Assembly: GCA_910591455.2 (NCBI GenBank)
Contig: OU342809.1
Span: 5,902,363-5,966,362, forward strand
DNA from: Pholis gunnellus
Lineage: Eukaryota > Chordata > Actinopteri > Perciformes > Pholidae
Direction of reading: 5' to 3'
DNA: 64,000 bases
Part shown: one piece after another, positions 1 through 10,599 of the stretch
Layout of the letters: every line of letters starts with the position of its first letter
Numbering within the stretch: the first letter of the stretch is position 1
Translations under genes and position numbers: made by a program
The notes under the pieces: generated by a model
The model's database searches: none
What the model saw: the letters and a program-made list of their open reading frames with translations, nothing else
What the model was told of the DNA's origin: nothing

Positions 1-440
1 GATTAAAGGATGCCCCGCTCCATCCCCTGAGCCACCGCCTCATTCTTTAGGTCACTACCCAAAGCTCAGAACCATAGGGGACGGTCATAACGTAGATGGA
101 CAGGTAAATCGAGAGATTTGCCTTCCGGCTCAGCTACCTCTCTACCACAGTGGTCCGGTACAAAGCCTGCGTCAGTGCTAAAGGTGCATGAACACCAATG
201 AAGTCTCCAAAATACTTGATCTCTCTTGCTTGGGGCAAAAACTCACTCTGCACCTGGAGGGAGCAATTTTCCATTGTTTTCTGGCAGAGAACCATGGCCA
301 TGACCTTGATCCGTACTTCACTTTGGTTATACAAGGACCGAGTGGCTCATAGCAATGACCCCGGTACCCATATTGCTGCAGTATCCCCCACGGGACTCCC
401 CAGAGGACACGGGTCACAAGCTATGCCTTATGTGGTCATA
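1..440 (-). pseudogene. Degenerate non-LTR (LINE) reverse-transcriptase fragment
   Basis: Read on the minus strand, this is a broken piece of a fish LINE polymerase. Around 60-135 the frame gives RELSRKANLSIYLSIYV followed by YGSELWVV, which matches the C-terminal reverse-transcriptase/thumb region of a LINE family common in fish. Just upstream (about 150-270) come LPQAREIKYFG, the usual KYLG-type motif, and LYRT. Further upstream, at about 300-420, VLWGV and a GYRGHCYEPLGPCITK-like stretch correspond to the region before the YNQSE motif, but in another frame. The catalytic YADD box and the residues around it are missing between YNQSE and the later motif, so an internal deletion is inferred. 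A stop follows WVVT. The copy is cut by the window edge. It is certainly inactive. The clade (RTE/Rex3-like or another) is uncertain; the LINE identity is fairly sure. Confidence 0.8.
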
Positions 441-2950
441 CAGCTCATGGAATCCAATTTTTTCCACATTATGTTCAGTGGTGAGTGCAATAGTTGTCTT
501 GAGTAGTAATCAAATGGCATCGTCTTAAATGGTTTCAGTAAATCTACATAATGTAGGACAGTCTGTTATCCAACCAAATTCTTAAACAATTACTGCTGTA
601 CTGTATCTTATAGATTTCCATTTAGAGTGTTGGTAGGTATAGGGACATCAAAGTGTTGAGTTCTTGTGAGTTGCATACAATTGGTCTTTCTGGACAAGCT
701 TTAAGCTTATAAGTGAGGTTTGGAGGTCATCACTAGTTGACTATAACCTGGGGATGTTCTGGTGTGCTGTAGAACTAATGAAATACAAGATGGTATGGTC
801 AGCATACACATGGACAATGCAAAACAAATAAAAAGTAAGAATAGAGAACGTGACATTCTGTACAGATTGTAAACTCCTTTGAAGTAAATTTGTTATCGTT
901 ATTTTGGGCAACACAAATAACATTGACTTTACATTTCTAGAGTAATTAGAAGGGCTGAATATTGATCCTTTTGGGACCCATCTGGGGACTTTGTTGTCAT
1001 CTTGGCGATACATTGTTGTAAACTGATTATAGCTGTGTGCAGCACTATTGCCGAAGCATAATTTCCCCTTGGGGACAATATAGTATGTCTTATCTTATCT
1101 TGATTTCAGTCAAAAAAGTCAGACTAATTACATGAGTCTATGTTCCTTTACTTGTGATGTTGCTGCTGTCATGGTCGACAAAAAGGGTGCTCTGAGTTTT
1201 TAAGGTAACATGTATACATGTTGCCTTGTATTATATATATTAAATTCAGTATTGGCATCACAGCTTTTAATATCTTGTATAAGTGACAGCTCAGCTTCAG
1301 CCTGCCTTCACCATCATCCAGTGTCATCCCCACCCCAGATATCTTCTCCCTGAAAGATGCTCCTTCCTTCGAGATAGAATTGCATCATGGCATCAACATA
1401 TTTTAATTTGGGATAAACAGGATTTAGCATGAACGACAGAAGCACCAAAACATATGAATATGTGAAGACGACACAATTTATTCAGGATTGACACTGGGGG
1501 TGCCTCCTTTTATGAAGTTCCATTGACTTTCATATGATTATCAAACTGTAAATAGCCCTACATTTGTTGGAAATTAACATTACCCCTAACCTAGATGTAC
1601 AATCCCATGTCTTGCATACAATCTTAGTGAAAACATCGTAGCGTCGGAATGGACCACGTGCATTGATGTCTTTCTTTCAGCTCGGTAGTTAGATGCTAAT
1701 TTAGTTCTGTTTGGGCTGCTCTTGTCTAATTAAGGGGCCTTATTGACTCCTGTCTGTCTACATATTTTCCAGCAATGTTTGTTTATGCTCATCCATATTA
1801 AAAGGAAATCGTATCCATGTTGCCAGGCCTGATCCCTCATGATCAATATTTCATGTAGATTCATGAATTAAAATGTTGATCTGCACACCAGCCTGTTGCA
1901 TTTCTGTGTTGCTTAAAAAGCTGAAAAGTATCGTATTATTACATTTTCACCAGACTTATGATAATTTTGTTCTCAATATTTCAAATCAGTGACTTGCTCA
2001 ACTCTATGTTGTAATCTATAAATTGTGATTCATTCTGCTCTTATGTATTTACAGTGAACATTTCAATTGTTGCTTGCTCACTGAAGTCAAACTGTTTGGA
2101 AGCCTTTCCCAAAGCAAACTTACATGGAACATCCTTTTTTGATACGTTTGACATTAGGAAATGCTGGGTCCGGGGTAATTTATTTTCTAAATTTTTTTAC
2201 AAATTTAGCTTTGAACAATATCTGCAACTTATGGTATTAAGTATTGCAAGGGTTAGGCAACTTAAACTGAGAAATGGTTAGGAAATTTTGTGGGTACAAT
2301 TAATGAAAATACAGGCGTCAATTGCAGGTCTGTGACGGGACATTAACTCCTGTTCAAGACTGGCATGTAATTGCTAAGAAGACTGGGCTGTCATGCAGAT
2401 GTAGTGTTAGATATACAGTTCAGTATTATTCTCATGTCTACATGTCAGGCTGAACTGTTTCTCTGACTAATACATGATAAGCCTCATTCACAAGCCCAGG
2501 TGTTTAGAATGTATAGAGGCCAGCATTCAGACAGTTTTATGTCAGATCATCTACGTTGGATTGCTACTCCAGTGATTGAGCCAATCCTTTCCCACTTGCA
2601 CCCTGTTACTCTCTTATTCTGACCTTGTGGTGTTTTATTTATTTTTTATAATACTCCAACTGCATGACTGTCAATTATATAGGCCTGTTAATGGGACCTC
2701 TTGAACTTTGTAAGCTGCCTTCTTCTTTGCCAGGTAAAATAAATTGTATTTTGATTAATAACTCAAAAAGGTGCATTACTTTAGTATTTATATCTTGCAT
2801 GAGCTGCTATTTTGAAATGACCACTCTGTTACATTTATTGGTAAAAATGAGCACATACAACAAATAGAGCACATGTGTTCTAGTGCCCTACTCTGATGTA
2901 AAACCAAGATCAGTGAAGGATGAACTGAAAAAATATAAAGGATGACTTAC
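441..2950. other. Non-coding stretch, nothing recognised
   Basis: AT-rich sequence with only short chance frames and no motif-bearing peptide. A small palindromic word, aagctttaagctt, lies near 698. No repeat family, RNA gene or tandem array was recognised on either strand. Confidence 0.5.
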
Positions 2951-3092
2951 ATTATCTAGGACAACTCCCTGGTTATCTCCCGAAGTGAATTCATTCATTG
3001 GACTTCTAGTTACTTTGTGTTCATGACCTATCAGATGCTTTAAAACAGACCTGGTGGACACAACCTGTTCACTGTCAACCTTTATCAATTTT
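2951..3092 (-). other. Exon-like open frame with GTAAGT donor (unproven)
   Basis: On the minus strand this 142-bp segment is open throughout and encodes about 47 residues of ordinary protein composition, including KVDSEQVV, TRSPMNEF and SGDNQGVVLDN. It ends in AAT followed directly by gtaagt, a perfect consensus 5' splice donor at 2950-2945. The upstream border is an AG at 3094-3093 with only a weak pyrimidine tract. I do not recognise the peptide as any family. Entry would be in phase 2 and exit in phase 0. It abuts a dispersed repeat at 3111. Chance is a serious alternative: open frames of this length are common in the window and GTAAGT occurs at random about once per 4 kb per strand. Confidence 0.15.
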
Positions 3093-3110
3093 CTAAGCAT
3101 GATCGAGGTA

Positions 3111-3150
3111 TTAGGTTTAGGCAACTAAAACCACTTGGTTTTAATAAAGG
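3111..3150 (+). repeat. Fragment of the percomorph ggtttaggcaac repeat, copy 1
   Basis: Contains ttaggtttaggcaact followed by aaaaccacttgg, the diagnostic core of a repeat seen five times in this window (also near 7011, 27150, 40270 and 63113). Only about 40 bp are alignable here, so the copy is truncated or strongly diverged. Confidence 0.7.
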
Positions 3151-3382
3151 AAATATGATTAAATCCCCTGATATACAGGGTATATGGTATATTTTGGCCT
3201 TGAAATATTCTTCGGTTTAATTATAATTAATTACTATGTTAAAGTAGCTGATAGAAGAGTGACAGTGTTCCAGATGAGGCAAATTACTCCAATTAAAGAC
3301 CGGGCCTTTAAGTAATGCAGCTGAATGGTCACATGGGTCCTCACTTAACTGCTTACTGAACAGTATTTCAGTATGCACATAC

Positions 3383-3526
3383 AGTACGGCCCCTTAGGAA
3401 AAATAAAATCATCCTCCTCAGCCAAGAAGTTTCATCAAAGTTCACTGGCAGGCGTGTCCCTTGTTTTAAATCCATTTCCCCGCTTTGTAAGATGCTCTCT
3501 ATTTTTTTAGGAACAGAATCTGTGCC
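3383..3526 (-). other. Second exon-like open frame, 48 codons (unproven)
   Basis: On the minus strand the sequence gcacccgccccgttcag at 3543-3527 resembles a good 3' splice acceptor. It is followed by 144 bp open in one frame (48 codons, phase 0 to 0), ending at ACT before gtatgt, a reasonable donor. The peptide contains DSVPKKIES, GEMDLKQGTRLPVNFDE and SWLRR and has balanced composition, but I recognise no family. It lies about 290 bp upstream, in transcription order, of the exon-like frame at 2951-3092. Joining the two directly would not keep frame (phase 0 exit into phase 2 entry), which argues against adjacent exons of one transcript. It may be chance or an eroded coding relic. Confidence 0.13.
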
Positions 3527-3559
3527 CTGAACGGGGCGGGTGCAGCGTAAGGACATTCT

Positions 3560-5480
3560 AATGAATATGTATAGTATATTAAAAAGTTGATAAGCATTCA
3601 GTTACAGTTGATACAGATTTACTATTTATGGTCCAGGATGAAATTTGGGTTATATTTCTGCGACACTCGGAACTTTAGAAATAGTCAAGCTCATTAACTG
3701 CTATTCTTAGACAGTGCGCAGTAATACTTTTCTTCAAAGTGCACTGGGAGACTGACAGATTAAGATTCATGAGGTTGCATAATTGCTGGTTTATTAAACC
3801 GTTTTGGGACATTCAAAATTTGTTATGTGATATAAACAAAATGGAGAGACATTGGAGACATTTTTGACTCTTAAATTGATTAACATAGTGATAAACAAAG
3901 ACAGTTAAGCAGGATTCTTGCTTATTAGTTGACATATTGTAAAACATAATCTGAGTGTCAGTTGTCATGGTTAGACTGAAATCTGATTTCCAACAGCCCG
4001 ATTTGAAATTTTGTGCATCTTTAAATGCAAGTGAAATAAATAAATGTTCCCTTACTAAATAGCTTATATGCCTAGTCTAAAATACACATGGTGGATTGGT
4101 GAACAAAAGGGCATTGTGTTTCTTTGTTTTATTACTTTTTAATATCTGTACGTTATCTCAACCATAAAGTGCCTAATCTTAAACACAGGTCATAATCATG
4201 TGTTTTTTGTAATATTATATGTGTCATTAAGCTCCTCAATCCTTCTATAATTGCATAATCACATCTTATTTCCCTCACATTTCAATGCACCCTCTGATCT
4301 TATCTCAATTTCTACATGGTTGCGTTCTTTGTCACATCTAAGGGCAGCTTTTCTTTTGGTGTCATTAACTTCTCTCTCCCACTTTACATTTCTAGCAGTA
4401 GGAGCCCTTATACGTCACAGAAAGGGACAGTGGATTACAAACAAAACACATCAAAGTGATGCATAAATCCACATCATTGCTCTGACTAATGTATGCAAAC
4501 TGGATGTGCTACTTGCATGGCTACAGGGAGAACAGAAAGGAGCTCTTATGGATTCTAGTCACATGTACTCAATGAGTGGAGAGGGCTTTTGATTTTTCTT
4601 CAATAAAATACAGTTTTTAATGTGTTCATTTGAAATAGAATTACACTTTTTGGGGGCTTTTCTGCAAATTTCACAATGAGAACATGACAACTCTGTCAGC
4701 ATAGACCCCCCTAAATAGAGAAGTTACTTCTGATTTTGACATCATCTTTGCACATAGTTAGCTTCTGCAGTAGTGACAGGTAGCCTAGCTTGGATGCTTA
4801 GCTCGAAAGTCTGTTTATCAGTTTAATTGAAAAATGCAGTGTGTGCATTATTTCATATGCTGGAACTACGTTTAACACTTAATTGGCATCGTCACAAAGC
4901 CACAAAGTGACTGGACAAACCATGACATGCCAATCTAGTATCAGAGTACAATGATGATGTCCAACCACCATGAAGATGTGTTTCGTGTTGTCATGGTTTA
5001 CACTCCCCTTTAGTTCGATTTATGGTCAATTTAATACAACAAACAAAATAATATTATACACGACAGCAGGATTCAGACTTTGTGGCAACAATTTGGTGAA
5101 TATTCTCTCTGGTTTATACATATTGATGCCCACTTAATTCAGGTCCATAAAGAAATGGCTTCTCATTTTTGGTGTGAAAAAAAACTTGACTGCCCTGACC
5201 TCACTGCGTTCCAGCTCCTTTGGGATAAAGTGGAATTTTGTGATTCAGGCCTTGTCGCCCAACATCACTGGCTGGCCTCAGACTGTAATGCTCTTGCGCT
5301 TGCATGAAAGCATATTCCTGCAACCAGGCACAAAGATCTTCCCGTAATATTAGAGGCTTTTATAGCAGGCCGCAATTGGGTTGAGATGTTCTGCAATCAT
5401 ATATAGATGTAATGTTCGGGTGTCTACATTATTTTGGCTGGGTGTAAGAACATGTTACATTGTTACGTTAGTGATTTGTA
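3560..5480. other. Non-coding stretch, nothing recognised
   Basis: AT-rich, with runs of TAAT and AATTA words but no repeat family, RNA gene or credible reading frame. The open frame at 5080-5307 has no recognisable motif and no Kozak-like start. Confidence 0.5.
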
Positions 5481-6095
5481 GCTGCAGCAAAATAGCCATT
5501 ATTGACCGCTAATGAACACGTCACACAGTCATTTCTTGCTCTGGAGTATATAGAATTCTCTCCACTACACGAAGCAAGGCTATTAGGTGTAAAAAAACAA
5601 AAAAATTGGCCTATTTTAAGCAAAAGAGTAGCTCTCTACTTTTCCCTCAGTCACCTAGAGATGGTGTAGCCTGCAGGCAGCAGTTTGAGCTGCCTCTGTG
5701 TAGCGTGAAGGTCAAGAATCACACAGGTCTTCTTTGAACAAGGACACATCACCGACCTCTCCATGTGTTCGAGAAGGCCATCAGGAGAATTGTATTGGTG
5801 AATTGGGATATGTCCAATTATATGCCAGACCCACTGTGGCTCTGGTGCGAATCTGTTGTCTCGTTGTCACCAGGAGAAATCTGTGTTCCTCTGCCTCCCC
5901 AGTCACTCGCAGGTTTAAGGCTGTGGCTAATGAGGCTTAGCTGTTATATAGGCCAAGTCAGTCTCAGCTCAGCACTGCTGATTCCACGGGCCTGCTCATC
6001 CAGAATCAGACAACAATTAACGGCGTAATGCGGATATCAAAACTCGCCTGTTTATGCGCGGCATAGACTTTGAGAGATCTTTGCAAATAACACGC
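5480..6095. promoter_or_regulatory. Candidate conserved non-coding block (regulatory-like)
   Basis: A stretch richer in GC and in transcription-factor words than its flanks, with no repeat signature. Examples are tattgaccgctaatgaac near 5498, and near 6012 acaacaattaacggcg (SOX-like ACAAT next to a homeodomain TAAT-type core), followed by taatgcgg and ttatgcgcgg. The frames here are short and overlap in two registers, which is not gene-like. The call rests only on motif density; conservation could not be examined. Confidence 0.25.
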
Positions 6096-6099
6096 CTTG

Positions 6100-6900
6100 C
6101 CTCTTTATTTACTGTATTGTGTCTCCAGTGCAATGTCTGGTGCCAGTGCTGAAGTCCCTTGTCTCAGAGCAGGACATGAGAGGTTCCAGTAAAATCTCAT
6201 TTTACAGCTAGAACGAGACACTCAGTATGTGATGCACATGGATTTTTGCCGTTATAATTCTTTTAATTTTTTTCCACACAGATGATGTCTATATCAAATT
6301 GAACGTAAGCATTGTGACGCTCCTCGGCTGTAACTTGTGTGTCCCAGATAGGTTTTCCTGTGGAAAAAGGACGGAACACAGTCTTAGGCTTTTGACATAA
6401 TCCAGAGTGCATTCATGAATAATCAAGCAGCATTCACAGCAGCTTCATTTCACAATTCCAGAACATAAAAATTGTATCTCCCAAAGAAATACAGTCTTCT
6501 GTTTCATAACTGTATATGTGTATTTAGGTGGAATCTCCCTCACTTTGTGCCACTTAGATGCATTAGGGATATAAATGAAAACAGGTGGTTGACATGTAAA
6601 ATGTTCTTGAATGTGACACACATGGCCACTGAGCCAATAAAATGTTAAAAGCTAAAGACCCACTGATTCAAGTCGGTTAGTCATTTGAAGTATATAAATT
6701 AAATTACACTGATGATCTGAAACTCAGGCCAGGAGTATAGGCTTTGTAAATAATAAATGTGGTAATCTTATTACATGCTTTTGCATTTACTAAATCTTTC
6801 AAAGTAAAATATTACACAACACAACAGGGAAACAGTTCATGTAAAGAAAATGTTCATCCTTATCCTTCAGCCCTTTCTGCTAAAAGTAACCTCCCCATAA
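6100..6900. other. Non-coding stretch, nothing recognised
   Basis: AT-rich unique-looking sequence. No repeat core, hairpin or coding signal stood out. Confidence 0.5.
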
Positions 6901-6914
6901 AACAGAACTGCATC

Positions 6915-7130
6915 GTGAATTACGTTGTGAGACGAACGTATTTCGACGTGGATTACATTTGCTTTTGAAGTATCACAAATAAGTTTTAAATGAATCCGGA
7001 GGTTCACTTTAGGGTTTAGGCAACAAAACCACTTAGTTAGGATTAGGAAAAGAGCGTGGTTGATGAACTTGACTGACTAACAGACTCACGTCACTACCGA
7101 GTGACTAACGACTCTCGTGACTAAAATGTC
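6915..7130 (+). repeat. Percomorph ggtttaggcaac repeat, copy 2
   Basis: The core at 7012-7055 (gggtttaggcaacaaaacc, then acttagttaggattaggaaaag) matches the family well. The preceding segment from about 6915 (cgttgtgagacgaacg, then gaagtatcacaaataag) and a following internally repetitive tail of gtgactaacgactc-like words probably belong to the same insertion. Outer limits are estimated by eye and no target duplication was identified. Confidence 0.7.
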
Positions 7131-7139
7131 AACATTCAA

Positions 7140-8700
7140 CATGATTTAGTTTCGTAAAGGACATGAACAGCAATCTCCTGGATGAAAGTTGTGTCCCTTG
7201 TGTGTTTCAATTTACAACGATAACCATGTGTTTCAAACTGTTACTTTTCATTTATATTCTCAGGGAAGTCCTAGTATCCATTACAGTTTCGTATAATGAC
7301 AAAATAGCATACGAATAAGAAAATATAATTAGATAATAAATTACATTTTATAATAAGATCAGCTAAAAAACAAAGATACGAAACTAATAGAATTCATAGT
7401 AAATAAATGAATTACATCCACATATTCATCATCTAGGATTGGGTCACTACAGTAACAACGCTGTCTGGACAGTTGGGGTTATCAATGCATCAATGCAAGT
7501 TTTATAGGTTCATCTCTTATCAAATTTCTTCTTTTGTAACCTTAGAGTGAAGGTTATCTGCTCCATCTCAGAGATATCACCAGATTCTTTGGGTCCACAG
7601 AGAAAAGTACGTCTTAATACATAATTCATGTCTAATTCAGCTCCAGCAGCAGGATCACTGAGTTGTTTTCTTCTTACGTGACAAATATTACATCATTTTG
7701 CCATAAATGTAGAACACTTGTAAGGATACGAGCCACTAGGGCTCGGGTTGATATTCCTGTGTGAGCAGATGAATAATTTCTCCCCTGCAATCTTATCTCA
7801 CATAATAGTGAAGTCAACGAAATGCCCTGTGTTTTCACACCCAGAGAAAAGGCCTCGTTCTTGTAGCCTTAATGTATCAAAATACTTAACGCCAACTAAT
7901 GCAAAAATGGTACATTGCTTTTTGTCCAAGAAAGAAACAGCAACCCGATAGGAAAGTGTTGATACTGTATTTGATCTTCCGAAGTTGCATCAATGTCACT
8001 TTCCCAGTTACATAAGTGAGAAACATCATCCTCACTTTGCTGTAAACAAAAAATTTTGATTTTTTTTTTATATTGCAGCAACATCCCAGCATACTGCTCA
8101 AGAGCCAGAAGACAGGAAACAAGTTACACATTTTGATTGATTAGCATAAATAAATGGGGTGTTTCCTAATCGCATGACACAGCATGCTCTTAGTTGAGAA
8201 CAGACCCTCCTGCTTTGCGGGGTGTGATAGATACTCGCTATTAGTCAGACATCAGCAAGCACTTTAATGTACCAGGCTAATTGCAGGTAGTAAAGAGAAA
8301 GAAAAGCATTACTGAGCATGGAGGGGGCCTAAAGGGAGAAAACCACCTTACAAAAACCTACTGAACCATGAGTAAACAATGTTCCTCTCATCCCCCACCC
8401 ACCAACACGGCATCTGATGCTGCAGAGCGATTCTCCTTCTCAAACTCTGCCGTTTATCAGCAAACCGTTAAAGGATACATCTTATAAAATGATTTACTGA
8501 TAGTAACATCTGTATTACTTTTTTTTTTTGTCCACTAAGGCACGGCACAAAACACAATGTTAGCATATTTTCGCCACATAATGATTTGACATGTTTGCAA
8601 AGAGCTGCCTATTTATGTGCCCAAAAGACACAGATCAACAATATAATTAATTAAAAGTTGTGTTTTTGTCGAGTTAAGCTAATGCAAGTACAATATTTAC
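7140..8700. other. AT-rich non-coding stretch
   Basis: Includes a particularly AT-rich patch at 7300-7420 and T runs near 8060 and 8518. No recognised gene or repeat. Open frames on the minus strand at 7886-8131 overlap in two registers and lack motifs. Confidence 0.5.
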
Positions 8701-8718
8701 TCGCCTTGTAACTCTTTT

Positions 8719-8752
8719 GTCTGAAGACCACATATGAATGTGGTCTTCAGAC
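8719..8752. repeat. Perfect 14-bp hairpin
   Basis: The left arm gtctgaagaccaca (8719-8732) and right arm tgtggtcttcagac (8739-8752) are exact reverse complements around the 6-nt loop tatgaa. No mature microRNA sequence known to me matches either arm, and the stem is far shorter than a pre-miRNA. It could be a transposon-end relic or a cruciform-prone site. Confidence 0.9.
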
Positions 8753-9825
8753 CTTTGATATGACTTTGATTGTAGCAGTTTTGCAGAACCACAGATAAAA
8801 CGTTTAGCATGGTTAGCTCCTAATTGCACAGTATACATTATTCATTATCATACATTCGTGTTTTGGGTTGATCAACCAAATTCCAGGCACCCATTAATTG
8901 CAGTAAAAAAAACAACAAGAAAAAACCTTAAAACTTTGGATAAAACATTGCGCCTGGTGCATTCAATTCAGTTAATGGAATACTATACACATGGTTGTTT
9001 ACATATGAAAAGAGTGAAATGCGGCCATGCATCAGATTTCATATTCGAGATTACACTTTTGCACTTCATGTGCTGATGCAGATTTTGAATCCAGCAAAAA
9101 CAGGTGTACGCTCCAGCAGCACCAATGAAATATACTACAGGGAGGCAATTGACACATGCAAATATATTGAATATCTGTCGTTGCAAAATTGCTGATCATA
9201 AATATCTAAAATGGGGTTTGATATAAATGAAAATGTCAAGGTTGAGAAGCATAAATCACTAGCAGTAATGCAAATAAAGGGCAATTTGTAGTTGAAGGTC
9301 CGACGCTCACATGGTCCACCAGGTGTTTTCACTTGTCCCTGATTAGACTTCGTCTGATGACTGAGTGGACAGACTGTGCTTGATTGACATCTGCCCGACC
9401 CTCTTCTTAGTTTTGTTGCATTTGCAGTGGTGGAAGAGGTCATCTTTCTTGGTTAATGAAGTTTGGTTAACATAATTTAGGAGTAGATATGAGTAAAAGA
9501 TTAGAGGATCAGACACAAACCAAACCATCCTTTTTTCCCTTATCCTAGTATTTATGGATTGTGAGCATGCACCCTGAGGTTTCGCACGCAGCCAAGACTG
9601 CATTTTAGAAATACAAAATTGTTATTATTATTTTATTCTGGAAATTACATAAAAAATAATTGGGAGTTTGTATTATATTGGAGCACCAGACAATTCAGAT
9701 TTATTTTTATTTTGAATTTAAAGAGTGTTTCCTACGGGAAGTATTGGGTTGGAATTGTTAAACAGGAATTATTTATTAACGGAATTATTTAATCATGAAG
9801 AAGCACACAGTATTGATAAGAGTAG

Positions 9826-9912
9826 CTCCTAATTGTACTAAAATCCTGAAGATACTTCTCCCTACCTGAAGGCCACTGTAGTTCTCCAACACGCTTGGAA
9901 AGGGAGGGGTGA
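9826..9912 (+). repeat. Older dispersed repeat, left half (split by hAT insertion)
   Basis: The sequence from about tagctcctaattgtac through aaggccactgtagttctcc to cttggaaagggaggggt is the left part of a dispersed repeat I recognise from percomorph fish. Its continuation appears only after the 581-bp insertion at 9921-10501. One copy of the insertion's target duplication (gcagagag) follows directly at 9913-9920. Confidence 0.7.
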
Positions 9913-9920
9913 GCAGAGAG

Positions 9921-10501
9921 TAGCGGTGCAACACATCACAAAACTCACGGTTCAGATCGTCTCACGGATCACAGTCACGAATCTGATCAGCACAAAAGAA
10001 AAAAGGGAGCAAATATAGCTTTGATTTTAATGATGTATTACAAGCTGCTTAGAGCTAATGTAAAGAAGTTATAGCTCCCTCTCTAGTATCTATTTATGTT
10101 GCTGTGAAAAAATCTCCATTAAACAACTGGATTTCTCACTAACACTACATTTTACGAGACCACATGTGGACACATTATGATAACGTTATAATTTACCTTC
10201 GCCCAATACTCATTTTCATCGAACAGAGTCTGAACGCATTATAATATAACCTGACAGAACCTTCGTTCGCCTGTTGATTTAAACACGGATTGGTTGTTTA
10301 CGATGTAATATTATCAGAGATTGGCGTCTAGAAAAGCATAAATGCCGATGTCCTGATCGCATACTTAACTGAATATTATAACGATGTCAGAAAAACTTTA
10401 TTTCCATTTGTGATGGTTAAAGTAAATTGTGTAATTAATCCGTGGTTCATGTGCGTGCCGAACCGTGAGGGTAGATCCGTACAGAACATGGATCGACACT
10501 A
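9921..10501. mobile_element. Non-autonomous hAT transposon (581 bp) with perfect 8-bp TSD
   Basis: The element begins tagcggtgcaac and continues with aaaactcacggttcagatcg and tcacggatca, a motif set of a known fish hAT-type repeat. The right end carries the mirror-image words (gtgccgaaccgtgag, gatccgtac, atggatc) and closes with cacta. The terminal inverted repeat is clear over its first few bases but eroded at the right, where part of the expected ggatccgttgcaccacta-type terminus is lost. It is flanked by identical 8-bp copies of gcagagag at 9913-9920 and 10502-10509, the duplication length expected of hAT transposases. It contains no transposase frame, so it would have been moved in trans. 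Confidence 0.88.
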
Positions 10502-10509
10502 GCAGAGAG

Positions 10510-10581
10510 GTATTTAGTTGGTTGCAATCTGCAACACACCACAAGATGCCACTAAATCTTACACACTGATCCTTTCAAACT
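10510..10581 (+). repeat. Older dispersed repeat, right half
   Basis: Resumes the repeat interrupted at 9912: gtatttagttggttgcaatc, then ctgcaacacaccac, agatgccactaaatctt and acacactgatccttt. These words are characteristic of a widespread fish repeat whose uninterrupted form I recall as running ggggtgag..ggtattcagttgg. Removing the hAT element and one duplication copy restores that order. Confidence 0.72.
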
Positions 10582-10599
10582 ACCAACGTAGTTTTGTTG

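Noticed and set aside
8719..8752. Hairpin as a microRNA gene
   Set aside because: The stem is 14 bp, too short for Drosha/Dicer substrates, and neither arm matches a microRNA known to me.
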